A DNA stretch of 64,000 bases, from positions 124,001 to 188,000 of the forward strand of contig NZ_JAGHQT010000001.1 in NCBI RefSeq assembly GCF_017744155.1, in the 5' to 3' direction. Shown in pieces: positions 9,278 to 17,733 of this stretch; the stretch's first letter is position 1; each line of letters begins with the position of its first letter. Below the pieces are notes generated by a model. The model saw only the letters and a program-made list of their open reading frames with translations, did not search any database and was not told the origin of the DNA. The position numbers and the translations under genes were made by a program. The DNA is from Endozoicomonas sp. G2_1. Its GTDB lineage: Bacteria; Pseudomonadota; Gammaproteobacteria; Enterobacterales; Alteromonadaceae.

Positions 9278-10312
9278 CTAGTTTTGCTGTAAACCTTGAG
9301 AGAAGTGCAGCGTTTGCTGATTATCAATAATAATCGCTTCATAATCGTCGAGGCGATTAATTAACGCCATGCCCCGCTCTAAGCCGAGGACAAAAATGGT
9401 GGTAGACAAAGCATCGACATAGGTTGGGTCTTGGCCAATCACCGAAACACTGACTACTTGCCACGCCGATTTACCTGTTTTGGGGTTAATAATGTGATGG
9501 TAGCGAGTACCGTCTTCGACAAAGTAACGTTCATAGTCACCTGAGGTTGAAATAGCTTCGTTGGCAAGTGGTAAGTGCACGGCATTTTTTTGCTCTGCTC
9601 TTGGGTGTTTAATGCCCACTAGCCAAGGTCGACCGCGGCGATCCCCTAACAGGCCTGTATCGCCACCGGCACTGATTAAGCCATGTTTAACGCCAGCCGC
9701 TTTTAACAAGGCCAAACAATTTTTTACTGCGTAACCTTTGGCGATTCCCCCTAAATCAATTTTAATTTTAGGATGATTGAAGCGAACGGAATTGTTTGAT
9801 TGATCGAGTACTATGCCACGATAATTAATCGCCGGAAGTGCTTGCTCAATTTGCGCTTGGCTAGGTTTTTGTTTGTTGCGGTAGTCGTATTGGTAACCGA
9901 CGGAAGCATAGGTAATATCAAAAGCGCCGTCGCTAAGTTCGGCAATTTTTTCGGCATTTTTCAGTAAATCAAATAGTTCTGGGCTGATCACTACCGGTCG
10001 CATAGCAGCTAAACGGTTCAGTTTAGACAATTCGCTGTCTGCTTTGTAAGGACTCATACCTTGATCAATACGTTGCATTTCAGCGACAACACTGTCAATA
10101 ATATTGCGTGCTGCTAGTGGCACTTCCTTTATAGCTACTTGCTCTGATGTTTCACTTTCTAACCAAAATTCGACGTGGGCTTGCGTGCCCATTACTTCAA
10201 AACTGTGTTGATACCACTGTGCTTGTGCGGTAATAGGAACAGACATTAAGAAAATAAAACACAGTAGATGGCAACTGACTATTTTAATCGGCAAACGGGT
10301 AAACACAAACAC
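9278..10312 (-). CDS. apbE: FAD:protein FMN transferase (ApbE family)
   Basis: The 344-residue product has a signal-like N-terminus and the ApbE signatures: an FEVMGT start, DGAFDITYASVG, the IDLGGIAKGYAVKNC core, SAGGDTG, and the TSGDYERYF...YHHIINPKTG metal/flavin site, then YVDALSTTIFVLG. The family moves FMN from FAD onto Ser/Thr of exported target proteins in the periplasm. The start is a GTG at 10312 that yields a complete signal peptide; the ribosome site is weak. It is convergent with the exported cytochrome-like operon and lies just upstream of ybaB/dnaX-side genes. No Rnf or Nqr target is nearby, and no obvious flavinylation motif was seen in the adjacent exported proteins. Confidence 0.9.
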   Translation of the reverse strand: MFVFTRLPIKIVSCHLLCFIFLMSVPITAQAQWYQHSFEVMGTQAHVEFWLESETSEQVAIKEVPLAARNIIDSVVAEMQRIDQGMSPYKADSELSKLNRLAAMRPVVISPELFDLLKNAEKIAELSDGAFDITYASVGYQYDYRNKQKPSQAQIEQALPAINYRGIVLDQSNNSVRFNHPKIKIDLGGIAKGYAVKNCLALLKAAGVKHGLISAGGDTGLLGDRRGRPWLVGIKHPRAEQKNAVHLPLANEAISTSGDYERYFVEDGTRYHHIINPKTGKSAWQVVSVSVIGQDPTYVDALSTTIFVLGLERGMALINRLDDYEAIIIDNQQTLHFSQGLQQN

Positions 10313-10324
10313 ACTCAGAACAGC

Positions 10325-11608
10325 TTATTTAGCGGGTAGATTAACACAGTTAGCATAGTAAGTAACGGTAGCGGGCCAATCGGAGAAGATCGCACTAACG
10401 CCGACTTGACGGGCCAAAACATCGAGTACTTGATAGGTATCGCCTTCGCCATTTATCGCTTTATGAATGCTTTGATAGTACCAACCGCCCTGCTGCTGAC
10501 TAAGCTGACCTGAACGCTCTAAAGTCCAACTAATCAACTCTAACCCCGCGGCTTTTGCGGCAAGCGCATAGGCTGAAGGTACAATTTGACCATTGTCGTT
10601 TGTGGTTAACAACACCCAAAGTGGTGGCGCTAAAATAGTAACCCCTTGTTCGGCCAATTCAGTCATGCTGGGTGACCAAGTTTGTGGGTTCATGTGATCA
10701 AATACGGCGACACCCGCTTCGTTATGTTCATACCTGTCATCGAGGTAAACCGCTTGCGCACCGAAGCTCGGATGCTTCGCGAGCCAATATTGGATATCTT
10801 TCAAGTTAAACGACTGCGGATAAACACGACTCGGCGCAACGCCTTGCTGTCGATATTCATTGATCATTTTGTCAGCATAGTCTTGCTGACTAAAACCATG
10901 AAACGGCATGGTGACCATTGGCGCTTTAAGCTCAGGTGTCATTTTAACTCCTGCCGCTTTAAACATTTCGATACTGTCGCGATGAGTCATTAAAGTGCCA
11001 GTGGCTGCGTATAAATCAGTGCGCCAATTCGGTGTTCCTTTCAGGTACTCTGCGACTGTGGTCGCTTGTCGATTGACACCGTCCATCTTGCCCTTGAGCT
11101 GTTTAAACTCAGCAAGGGTGATATCACTAGTACAACATTGAGCACTAGCTTGCCTACCTAGTGCTGGATCAGCCGGTTCAAAAGGCTGACGGCACTTGGC
11201 CGCTAATTCAGGAATATCAAGTATATTGGTGGTTTCAGCCAAGTCACATTGTGAGTGGCGACAGACCAGCTCTTGGTCTTTGGTAAAAGTAACATCGCAT
11301 TCCAAAACACCGGCACCTGAATCAATCGCCGCTTGATAAGATTCTCTCGTGTGTTCAGGAAATTGTAATGGCGCACCGCGATGGCCGATAGAAAAATCAT
11401 GACGATAAAGTTGATTGCCACGACACTGTTCAAGTTCAGTTTTTAACTGGCCTGTCGGTAATTGTTCAACGAGATAAAGCGGTCTTAAACCAATCTGAGC
11501 GACAACTTCGCGATGTGTTTTAGCACTGCCAGTGTTCGATGTTTGGCTACAAGCAGTTAACAACAGAAGCGCTAAAAATAGATGAAAAGAGTTAACCAAC
11601 TTAGACAT
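10325..11608 (-). CDS. Glycerophosphodiester phosphodiesterase lipoprotein
   Basis: The start is the ATG at 11608; the frame also extends to a TTG at 11620. The N-terminus is a lipoprotein signal ending in LLLTAC. The GDPD signature is clear: [15 protein letters not shown] with the catalytic HRG, LECDV with the metal-binding ExD, and a following CRHSQC. A C-terminal FSDWP motif closes the barrel. The enzyme would hydrolyse glycerophosphodiesters to glycerol 3-phosphate and alcohols at the membrane. The product is 427 residues, longer than cytoplasmic GlpQ-like enzymes because of an insert (about 115-170) with extra cysteines. It is only 12 bp upstream of apbE, so the two may be cotranscribed. 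Confidence 0.85.
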   Translation of the reverse strand: MSKLVNSFHLFLALLLLTACSQTSNTGSAKTHREVVAQIGLRPLYLVEQLPTGQLKTELEQCRGNQLYRHDFSIGHRGAPLQFPEHTRESYQAAIDSGAGVLECDVTFTKDQELVCRHSQCDLAETTNILDIPELAAKCRQPFEPADPALGRQASAQCCTSDITLAEFKQLKGKMDGVNRQATTVAEYLKGTPNWRTDLYAATGTLMTHRDSIEMFKAAGVKMTPELKAPMVTMPFHGFSQQDYADKMINEYRQQGVAPSRVYPQSFNLKDIQYWLAKHPSFGAQAVYLDDRYEHNEAGVAVFDHMNPQTWSPSMTELAEQGVTILAPPLWVLLTTNDNGQIVPSAYALAAKAAGLELISWTLERSGQLSQQQGGWYYQSIHKAINGEGDTYQVLDVLARQVGVSAIFSDWPATVTYYANCVNLPAK

Positions 11609-11724
11609 ATTGATGACCAAACTAAACAGATTTTAAAATGCGAGCCAATTGCCCGCTAATTTAACCAAGTAATTTGACAAATAAATGAATGTATTAGCTT
11701 TGTAAAAAGTAAAAAAGAGCCAGA

Positions 11725-12528
11725 CTAGTGAAAGTACTTTTCTTTCAGCCCTTGCAATTGACCACTCTCGCGCATTAAGTCTAACTCGCGATCAATTAAT
11801 TCTTTAAGCTCTTCAGCTTTTGAATAGCCTTTGGAGATAAGCATGTGATAGTCGGTGTCTGGCAAGTAATTAATAGCGCCGTAGCCAAGTTTATTGTTTA
11901 CTGCTAGATCTGGGCGCGTTAAACGTAGCCAAAAATACAACTCTTCGCCGGCTAAAAAGACATCAAAGCGATTAAGGTACATCATTTCAATTAAATTGCC
12001 GTAAGAGTGGGTATAAAATTCAACCTGACCATCTTCAACGCCAAAAACAGTTTGCGCGTAACCGCGAACACCACCGAGTGAATACTGTTCAAAATCTCGA
12101 TTAGTATTGATTGTAATACCTTGTGGATACTTTGATTTACTGTAGAAGTAATGTTTTTTGCTATCAAAGTGAGGCTGGGTGAGTAGGTAATTTTCAGCTC
12201 GCTCTTTAGTGTGAACGGCATTTAATATCAGCTGGAAATTTTTGCCATATTTTACTTCGTGTAAACAACGTTTCCAGGGCAATAAAGTGATTTGATAACG
12301 AATATTGTGTTTGCGGAAAATCAAATCGATTAATTCAACCGTTGAACCAATCAGCTCTTTGGTCTTATCACCACCATCGCGTTTATAGTAAGTTAATGGC
12401 GCAAACTCAGCACCATCATCACAAATTTGGATGCTTTGCCCTGCCCATTGATTTGCCATGGCCAATGGCGCTGTCAATAAAAACAACAAGCTTAGTAATA
12501 ACCTAGTAAACTTTAACAAACCAATCAC
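11725..12528 (-). CDS. Periplasmic substrate-binding protein (SBP_bac_3 type), orphan
   Basis: The 267-residue product starts with a GTG and a typical signal peptide ending LAMA. The sequence after it (ICDDGAEFAPLTYY, GSTVELIDLIF, LLPWKRCLHEVKYG, LGGVRGYAQTVFG) matches the amino-acid type extracellular solute-binding fold. No ABC permease or ATPase gene is adjacent, so this is probably one of the free-standing periplasmic binding proteins common in Alteromonadales. The ligand cannot be read from the sequence. It lies directly downstream of ybaB but behind that gene's terminator. Confidence 0.75.
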   Translation of the reverse strand: MIGLLKFTRLLLSLLFLLTAPLAMANQWAGQSIQICDDGAEFAPLTYYKRDGGDKTKELIGSTVELIDLIFRKHNIRYQITLLPWKRCLHEVKYGKNFQLILNAVHTKERAENYLLTQPHFDSKKHYFYSKSKYPQGITINTNRDFEQYSLGGVRGYAQTVFGVEDGQVEFYTHSYGNLIEMMYLNRFDVFLAGEELYFWLRLTRPDLAVNNKLGYGAINYLPDTDYHMLISKGYSKAEELKELIDRELDLMRESGQLQGLKEKYFH

Positions 12529-12592
12529 AACGCTATTTTATTAACTGCCCTATTGTCCAAAACTATAGCCTAACACTAATGAACGGGGTTTT

Positions 12593-12619
12593 AAAAATAA
12601 AAAGCCCGGATAACCGGGC
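12593..12619 (-). terminator. Intrinsic terminator of the apt-dnaX-ybaB block
   Basis: On the minus strand GCCCGGTTATCCGGGC (a 16-base hairpin at 12604-12619) is followed by TTTTTATTTTT. It sits 14 bp beyond the ybaB stop. Confidence 0.85.
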
Positions 12620-12632
12620 GTTTTAGTATTAC

Positions 12633-12959
12633 TTAGAATGGCATTTTGAAACCCGGCGGCATTTGCATACCACCTGTTAACGCGCCCATTTTCTCTTTAT
12701 TGACTTGCTCAACGCGACGAACAGCATCATTAAAGGCGGCGGCAACTAGGTCTTCAACCATCTCTTTGTCGTCTTCCATCAAGCTTTCATCGATGTCAAC
12801 ACGACGCACACTGTGATTACCCGTCATAGTGACTTTAACCATACCTGCACCCGCTTCACCAGTGACTTCCATATTGGCGATTTCTTCTTGTGCTTGCTGC
12901 ATTTTTGCTTGCATTTGCTGGGCCTGCTTCATCAGGTTGCCCATACCACCTTTCATCAT
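12633..12959 (-). CDS. ybaB: YbaB/EbfC family nucleoid-associated protein
   Basis: The 108-residue product begins [20 protein letters not shown] and has the family pattern throughout ([18 protein letters not shown], a C-terminal [13 protein letters not shown] tail). GGAG lies 8 bases before the ATG. YbaB proteins form DNA-binding dimers. The gene follows dnaX, as in most gammaproteobacteria, but recR, which normally comes next, is not there: a terminator and an unrelated gene follow. Confidence 0.93.
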   Translation of the reverse strand: MMKGGMGNLMKQAQQMQAKMQQAQEEIANMEVTGEAGAGMVKVTMTGNHSVRRVDIDESLMEDDKEMVEDLVAAAFNDAVRRVEQVNKEKMGALTGGMQMPPGFKMPF

Positions 12960-13056
12960 AATGACATCTCCAAAATTATTTGCGGCAACGATAGAACTTC
13001 ACAATAAAAAAAGCAAGTTCTGATCAAAATTAGTTAACTTAGCCTCAGCTGCACTG

Positions 13057-15372
13057 CTATAAGGCCTTTATTGTTTCAGGATCGAGCTCGGCCTGAAAGT
13101 CTCGCTGAAAAGCGACAACAATATCGTCTTGCTCAAGTACTTGCTTTGCATACTGATAACGCTTGTCGTTAATATCATTTTGAATTTGATAAGGGTCAGC
13201 AATTGTTTGTTCAACAACATTAATCACCACTGTTATCGGGCGATTCAAGTACTGACAAATTGCTTGCTCAAGCTGTTGATGCGCCGCTTCACTTTGTAAA
13301 TGTTTAGTTGATTGGTCAAGCGACAAAACAAGTTGGTCGTCGGTCGAGTTAGCTGAAATTGTCGCGTGAATAGCAAGCTGACGAATTCGACCATTCAACG
13401 CCATTGCGTCGATCATACTCGCCCATTTATCAATTTGATTGGCATTTCTGATCTTGGCCGGATCGATAATCTCAGGGTGATAGACCTGTTCAGGTATTTC
13501 AGCAATATTGATTGGCTCTGGTGTCGGTTCAACCGTTGCACCGTTTTGCTCATCAATTGATTGTGGGGTTTGCGGCGTATCAACATTAACGGTTTGTTGG
13601 GTTGGCGCCGCTGCGCCACTAGGCTTTTTTGTTTGTTGCTGCTCCAGCTGTTTCTTTCGGCTTCTGAGCATATTGCGAGAAGCAAGTATCTGTTCAACAG
13701 GTGAGCTGACATCGTTATCTTGCACATCAGATACTGAAGATTGCTGTCTAATGTTACTAGCAATACTGGCGTTTGATTCAACATCGGTCTCTTGTACTGA
13801 TGATGCCAGCATTAACGGTTCTTGGGCAACCGAGTTCTGAGCTGCTGTTTGTTGCGTATCGAGCAATTCACTGTTATCACCGACACTTGTCGATGACAAG
13901 TTATCATTTTGTATCATCGATGCCGCTGTTTGCTCAATTGCGGCTAATTCTTGTGCTAAAACCTCTTGATGTTGCTGCTCTTGGCGCTCAACTATTGCAC
14001 TGTCTTGTTCAACAACGTGCTCAGGCTGATTTTCGGCTGGTTGTTGTGCCGTCAAATCTTGAGCTGAATGCTTAATATCTTCAATGTTAGGACCAGCTAC
14101 TGATTTTTCACCCGTATTTTGGTCAGCACGATTGTGCTCACTGACCGATGACGAATTCGATACTGAACTCCCTATTGGTGAAAGCTCGGTTAAATCATCT
14201 GTAACTTCAGGCTTAGCGTTAGCTTGTACTTTTGAGTTATCAGCCGAGTTCTCAGTTTGTGCTGTTTGACGCTGACGATTACTGTGCGTCATCGGCTCAA
14301 ATGCCAACATTCGCAATAACACCATATCAAACGCGGCTTGCTCATCAGCAGCGTAAGGCATGTCTTTACGACCGTTTAAAGCAATTTGGTAATAGAGCTG
14401 AACATCTTCTGGGCTTAGTGCGCGACAAAAGCTGGTAAACAGTTTTTCTTGCTCAGGTAACAAATCAAACGAGTGCTCAATAATTTGTGCTAAGGCGACT
14501 TGATGCAATAACTGAATCAAATCAGCTAGTAATCGATGATAATTGGGCGCGTAACTGGCAATTTGCTGTGACAACGCCATTAAGCCTTGGCTGTCTTGCT
14601 TGACCAGTGCTAGCAAGATGTTAAATGACCAGTTTTGATCAACGCCACCGAGCATTTGCTGAATATTGTCAGCAATCAGTTGACCTTGGCCTTGCGCTAT
14701 CGCTTGATCGGTTAAGCTCAAGCAATCACGCATGCTACCCTTAGCCGCCTTCGCTAACAGCAACAAGCTAGTATCGTCAAAAGTCACTTGCTCTTGCGGT
14801 AAAATAATCTCTAGTTGCTGCTTAATTTGACTTGTTGTCAATGCCTTCAAATGAAATTGCAAACAACGAGACAAGACAGTAACGGGCAGTTTTTGAGGAT
14901 CTGTGGTGGCAAGAATAAACTTAACGTGCTCAGGGGGCTCTTCTAATGTTTTCAACAAAGCATTGAAACTACTGCGCGAGAGCATATGTACTTCGTCGAT
15001 TAAATAGACTTTGTAACGACCGCGGCTAGGCGCATATTGAACATTGTCGAGAATTTCGCGAGTATCATCGACTTTTGTTCTTGATGCAGCATCAATTTCG
15101 AGTAAATCGATAAAGCGGCTTTGATCGATATCTTGACAAATATCACACTGGCCACAAGGGGTTGCCGAAACGCCCTGTTGACAATTTAAACTTTTAGCAA
15201 AAATTCTAGCGATAGTCGTTTTACCGACGCCACGAGTGCCGGTAAACAAATAAGCGTGATGCAAACGTTGCTGTGCCAAGGCATTGGTCAAGACATTAAC
15301 AACGTGCTCTTGCCCCATCAACTCTTGAAATGACTTGGGACGCCACTTTCTCGCTAGAACTTGATAGCTCAT
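13057..15372 (-). CDS. dnaX: DNA polymerase III subunits gamma/tau
   Basis: The 771-residue tau form has Walker A GTRGVGKT (45-52), the four zinc cysteines (64, 73, 76, 79), Walker B LIDEVH (124-129), and an SRC sensor motif. It is the ATPase of the clamp loader. Domains I-III end near residue 370. A long Gln/Ser-rich disordered linker follows to about 640, then the tau-specific C-terminal domain that contacts the polymerase and helicase. The codons ACA AAA AAG at 13632-13624 contain the A-AAA-AAG slippery heptamer. A -1 shift gives GCC TAG and a gamma form of 584 residues. The gene lies between apt and ybaB. Confidence 0.96.
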   Translation of the reverse strand: MSYQVLARKWRPKSFQELMGQEHVVNVLTNALAQQRLHHAYLFTGTRGVGKTTIARIFAKSLNCQQGVSATPCGQCDICQDIDQSRFIDLLEIDAASRTKVDDTREILDNVQYAPSRGRYKVYLIDEVHMLSRSSFNALLKTLEEPPEHVKFILATTDPQKLPVTVLSRCLQFHLKALTTSQIKQQLEIILPQEQVTFDDTSLLLLAKAAKGSMRDCLSLTDQAIAQGQGQLIADNIQQMLGGVDQNWSFNILLALVKQDSQGLMALSQQIASYAPNYHRLLADLIQLLHQVALAQIIEHSFDLLPEQEKLFTSFCRALSPEDVQLYYQIALNGRKDMPYAADEQAAFDMVLLRMLAFEPMTHSNRQRQTAQTENSADNSKVQANAKPEVTDDLTELSPIGSSVSNSSSVSEHNRADQNTGEKSVAGPNIEDIKHSAQDLTAQQPAENQPEHVVEQDSAIVERQEQQHQEVLAQELAAIEQTAASMIQNDNLSSTSVGDNSELLDTQQTAAQNSVAQEPLMLASSVQETDVESNASIASNIRQQSSVSDVQDNDVSSPVEQILASRNMLRSRKKQLEQQQTKKPSGAAAPTQQTVNVDTPQTPQSIDEQNGATVEPTPEPINIAEIPEQVYHPEIIDPAKIRNANQIDKWASMIDAMALNGRIRQLAIHATISANSTDDQLVLSLDQSTKHLQSEAAHQQLEQAICQYLNRPITVVINVVEQTIADPYQIQNDINDKRYQYAKQVLEQDDIVVAFQRDFQAELDPETIKAL
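13603..13647 (-). promoter_or_regulatory. dnaX programmed -1 frameshift signal
   Basis: Read on the minus strand, three elements align. A GGAG Shine-Dalgarno-like element stands 11 bases before the heptamer AAAAAAG (13630-13624). The -1 frame stop TAG is at 13621-13619. A perfect 6-bp stem TGGCGC/GCGCCA with loop AGCG (13618-13603) starts 5 bases after the heptamer. E. coli dnaX uses the same three elements to make gamma. Frameshifting itself is inferred, not shown. Confidence 0.75.
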
Positions 15373-15407
15373 TTAAATCCTATTTTTACGCTTTATAAAT
15401 CAACGCG

Positions 15408-15953
15408 TTATTCACCTTCATACTGCAATAACGAATGCACTGATAATGATAGGTCAGCTAATTTTTTCTCACCGCCAAGATCGGGTAAAGAAATGACAAA
15501 TGCAGCATCGGCAACGCTTGCACCAAGGCGTCGAATGAGTTTCGTGGTTGCTTCAATCGTACCGCCTGTTGCCAACAAGTCATCAATAATAAGCACTTTG
15601 TCTTCACTAGTCAGTGCATCTTGATGAATTTCTAAGGTGTCTTGACCGTACTCTAACTGGTAAGACTCTTGAAATGTTGCTCTTGGTAATTTGCCAGGTT
15701 TGCGCACAGGTACAAAACCGATATTTAACGCATAAGCCAACGGTGCACCAAATAAAAAACCGCGTGCTTCAGTACCGACAATTTTAGTAAAACCCTGATT
15801 TTTATACTTTTCGACTAGTAAGTCGATAGTTAACTTAAAGGCTTCAGAATTTTCTAAAATGCCCATTACATCACGAAACATGACTCCTTCAACAGGATAG
15901 TTAGGAATAGTGTGTACGGCGTTTTTAAGAATTAAGGTTTGCTCAGAAATCAT
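15408..15953 (-). CDS. apt: Adenine phosphoribosyltransferase
   Basis: The 181-residue product has the PRPP-binding loop [13 protein letters not shown], the [15 protein letters not shown] motif and the FRDVMGIL start region typical of Apt. It converts adenine and PRPP to AMP in purine salvage. No clear ribosome site precedes the ATG at 15953, so the mRNA may be nearly leaderless or the start may be slightly off. The stop lies 35 bp before dnaX, consistent with the conserved apt-dnaX-ybaB order. Confidence 0.95.
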   Translation of the reverse strand: MISEQTLILKNAVHTIPNYPVEGVMFRDVMGILENSEAFKLTIDLLVEKYKNQGFTKIVGTEARGFLFGAPLAYALNIGFVPVRKPGKLPRATFQESYQLEYGQDTLEIHQDALTSEDKVLIIDDLLATGGTIEATTKLIRRLGASVADAAFVISLPDLGGEKKLADLSLSVHSLLQYEGE

Positions 15954-16182
15954 TTTACAATATTAAAAAATTTGAATGGCTAAAGGATAAAGCAATTTTT
16001 ACCAATTTTATAGCGCAGAAATAGCTTTTAAAGAGTTAAATTAATTTATGTGTTGCGAATGTTGAATAATTCGGCAGATATACTGTGAACGAGAGGGTTA
16101 CAAATTAAATTATGGGGAAATAAAGTGAGAGTTTTAACGCTAGTTGCTGTAACAACCAGCGTAATTACAAGAATTGCTACTA

Positions 16183-16305
16183 TTAAGACAAAACAGTAAA
16201 CCAGCCCATTAACATAGGTAGTAAAGGCATAGAAACCATCGCAACAAGTGCTAAAAACAAGTGCATTAGTGATGAGCTATCTTGAAAATCTTCGTGGTGT
16301 GACAT
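16183..16305 (-). CDS. Small single-span membrane protein, unknown
   Basis: A 40-residue reading frame starts at the ATG at 16305, preceded by AGGAA at a good distance. Residues 1-13 are acidic and polar (MSHHEDFQDSSS), and about 14-38 form one hydrophobic helix (LMHLFLALVAMVSMPLLPMLMGWFTV). The frame continues upstream to 16428, but that part does not look like protein and lacks a ribosome site. No family was recognised. It lies alone between apt and the CsrB-type RNA. Confidence 0.45.
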   Translation of the reverse strand: MSHHEDFQDSSSLMHLFLALVAMVSMPLLPMLMGWFTVLS

Positions 16306-16810
16306 AAACAGTTCCTGCAAGTAAAAATCGCAGCGCATTTTACCAGTGTTCGATAAAGATACAAGAGTTTGAGATAGATCAATTTTTGACATTATTTGAG
16401 CAATGGGAATAAATGCTCTAATAGCCAAATAGATGAAAGTAATTGAGTTATGCTATTGATGCTATGTTCATCTCAGTGCTTTGAACTGAAAATGCCGACA
16501 AAGTGACAAATAAAATTTGTATTCGCAAACCTAAAGGGCGTTTCAATATCACTTTTACAACTAAAGTCGGCTAATGTTTATTCGATGAAAATCAAATCAA
16601 TCTATTTTTAGGTGATGGAAATTGATTATCAATTATGGCGGGCAATTGAGATGCCAATTACTAGGTTTTTTAATACCACTTATTGATAGTAAAGAATGAC
16701 TGTCCGGGCGCAACAATAGTTAGCAGTTCTTCTACATAGCACAAGTTATTTAAGTTGTACTGGATGGAAACAGGCTTATCATTGACAATGATTTATAAAA
16801 AATTCAGACA
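16306..16810. other. Non-coding gap
   Basis: This stretch of about 500 bases has no credible gene on either strand. It is AT-rich and shows no repeat or recognisable regulatory motif beyond the leader of the small membrane protein. The terminator of the minus-strand CsrB-type RNA lies immediately to its right. Confidence 0.5.
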
Positions 16811-16840
16811 TAAAAAATGCGGCTGATCAGAGCCGCATTT
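16811..16840 (-). terminator. Intrinsic terminator of the CsrB-type RNA
   Basis: On the minus strand AAATGCGGCT and AGCCGCATTT (10-bp perfect stem, 6-base loop, 16815-16840) are followed by a run of T. Confidence 0.9.
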
Positions 16841-17329
16841 CTTTAACTAGCTTTATGGCATCCTGCATACTTTCAGTGTCTCTCAGTTTATCCTTAAATC
16901 ACCTTCCATAGAGTAACATCCAATGTTTTTATCCATTACCGCCATGGTGTTCCTTTGCATTCCGTGCTCATACTCCGCCCCTGAAGTACGAACGCTTAAA
17001 AGCCGTCCCTTCGACCGTCCTGGTCAAACATCCATGCCTTTCCTATCCTTATAACACTCTTTGCTAGAGTTACTGTCCTTAGTTTGCGTCCTTTCGCATC
17101 CTATCCTTTATTCCTTTAGTTGGTTATCCCTAACACATCCATTATTTCCAACGAGGTTTCCTTGCCACTTGTGATTTCCTATCTCACTATTGTCCTATCC
17201 TTGCTCCCTTTTCCTAATCCTTGTGATATAGTCCTTAATGTTTCATCCTGAAACCACATCCAAGTGTTTAAGTCTTCCTTAATTTGTTAGCTCCGTTACT
17301 TAAGAGCTTCCTGCCCTCTGTCGTCCTGA
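16811..17329 (-). ncRNA. csrB: CsrB-type regulatory RNA (CsrA/RsmA sponge)
   Basis: Read on the minus strand, this 519-base stretch contains about 35 GGA triplets, mostly as AAGGA, CAGGA, TAGGA or ATGGA about 10-20 bases apart, several in the loops of short stems (TTTCAGGATGAAA; CCAGGACGG). It starts near GTCAGGACGACAG, resembling the 5' ends of known CsrB RNAs, and ends in a strong hairpin plus T-tract. It has no protein-coding potential. CsrB-family RNAs bind many CsrA dimers and so relieve CsrA repression of translation. E. coli CsrB has about 18-22 such motifs, so this copy is rich. A perfect GacA/UvrY-type box lies about 180 bp upstream of the inferred start. The csrA gene is not in the window. 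Confidence 0.88.
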
Positions 17330-17660
17330 CATGATTAATATTAAACAATTTTCAAAATTTTCTTACCGACGAAATGAAAAAATAATTTCATCACAAATTT
17401 GAAATAATTATAAAAACGAATAAAAACCATAAAAAATCAAAACCTTAAATAAGAACAAAATTTATCACTGACACTTTTTGCCATATTTTCTCACAGCAAT
17501 GTAAGACATGTCTTACACGGTTAGGTAAAAATGACTATTTCATCTCAAGCGGTTTAAAAGGTATTACGCTCAGGATATGAGCACAACAGCCAAGAGATAG
17601 TTAACCACCAGGTTATTGCACGGTATTATCGATAAAATTTCGTATTACCTGACGCTAAAA
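17330..17660 (-). promoter_or_regulatory. Promoter region of the CsrB-type RNA with GacA/UvrY box
   Basis: TGTAAGACATGTCTTACA at 17500-17517 is a perfect 18-bp palindrome that fits the TGTAAG-N6-CTTACA activating site bound by GacA/UvrY/VarA response regulators. Its centre is about 180 bp upstream of the inferred start near 17329, as at Pseudomonas rsmY/rsmZ. A -10-like TATTAA lies at 17340-17335. No good -35 was found, in line with activator dependence. The region in between is very AT-rich, and no gene is present up to 17660. Confidence 0.8.
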
Positions 17661-17665
17661 ACAAA

Positions 17666-17694
17666 AAAGGCCAACTCGTTACGAGTTGGCCTTT
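17666..17694 (-). terminator. Intrinsic terminator after the duplicated lipoprotein gene
   Basis: A long perfect inverted repeat (AAAGGCCAACTCG / CGAGTTGGCCTTT, 5-base loop) is followed on the minus strand by TTTTTTGTTTTT. It lies 40 bp after the lipoprotein stop. Confidence 0.88.
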
Positions 17695-17733
17695 GGCTTT
17701 AACTTAACTGAGTTAAGTATTGTTTGTTATGGC

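Noticed and set aside
13508-14269. Open frames on the plus strand inside dnaX
   Set aside because: They are antisense to the low-complexity linker of a clear dnaX gene and have no ribosome site or family match.
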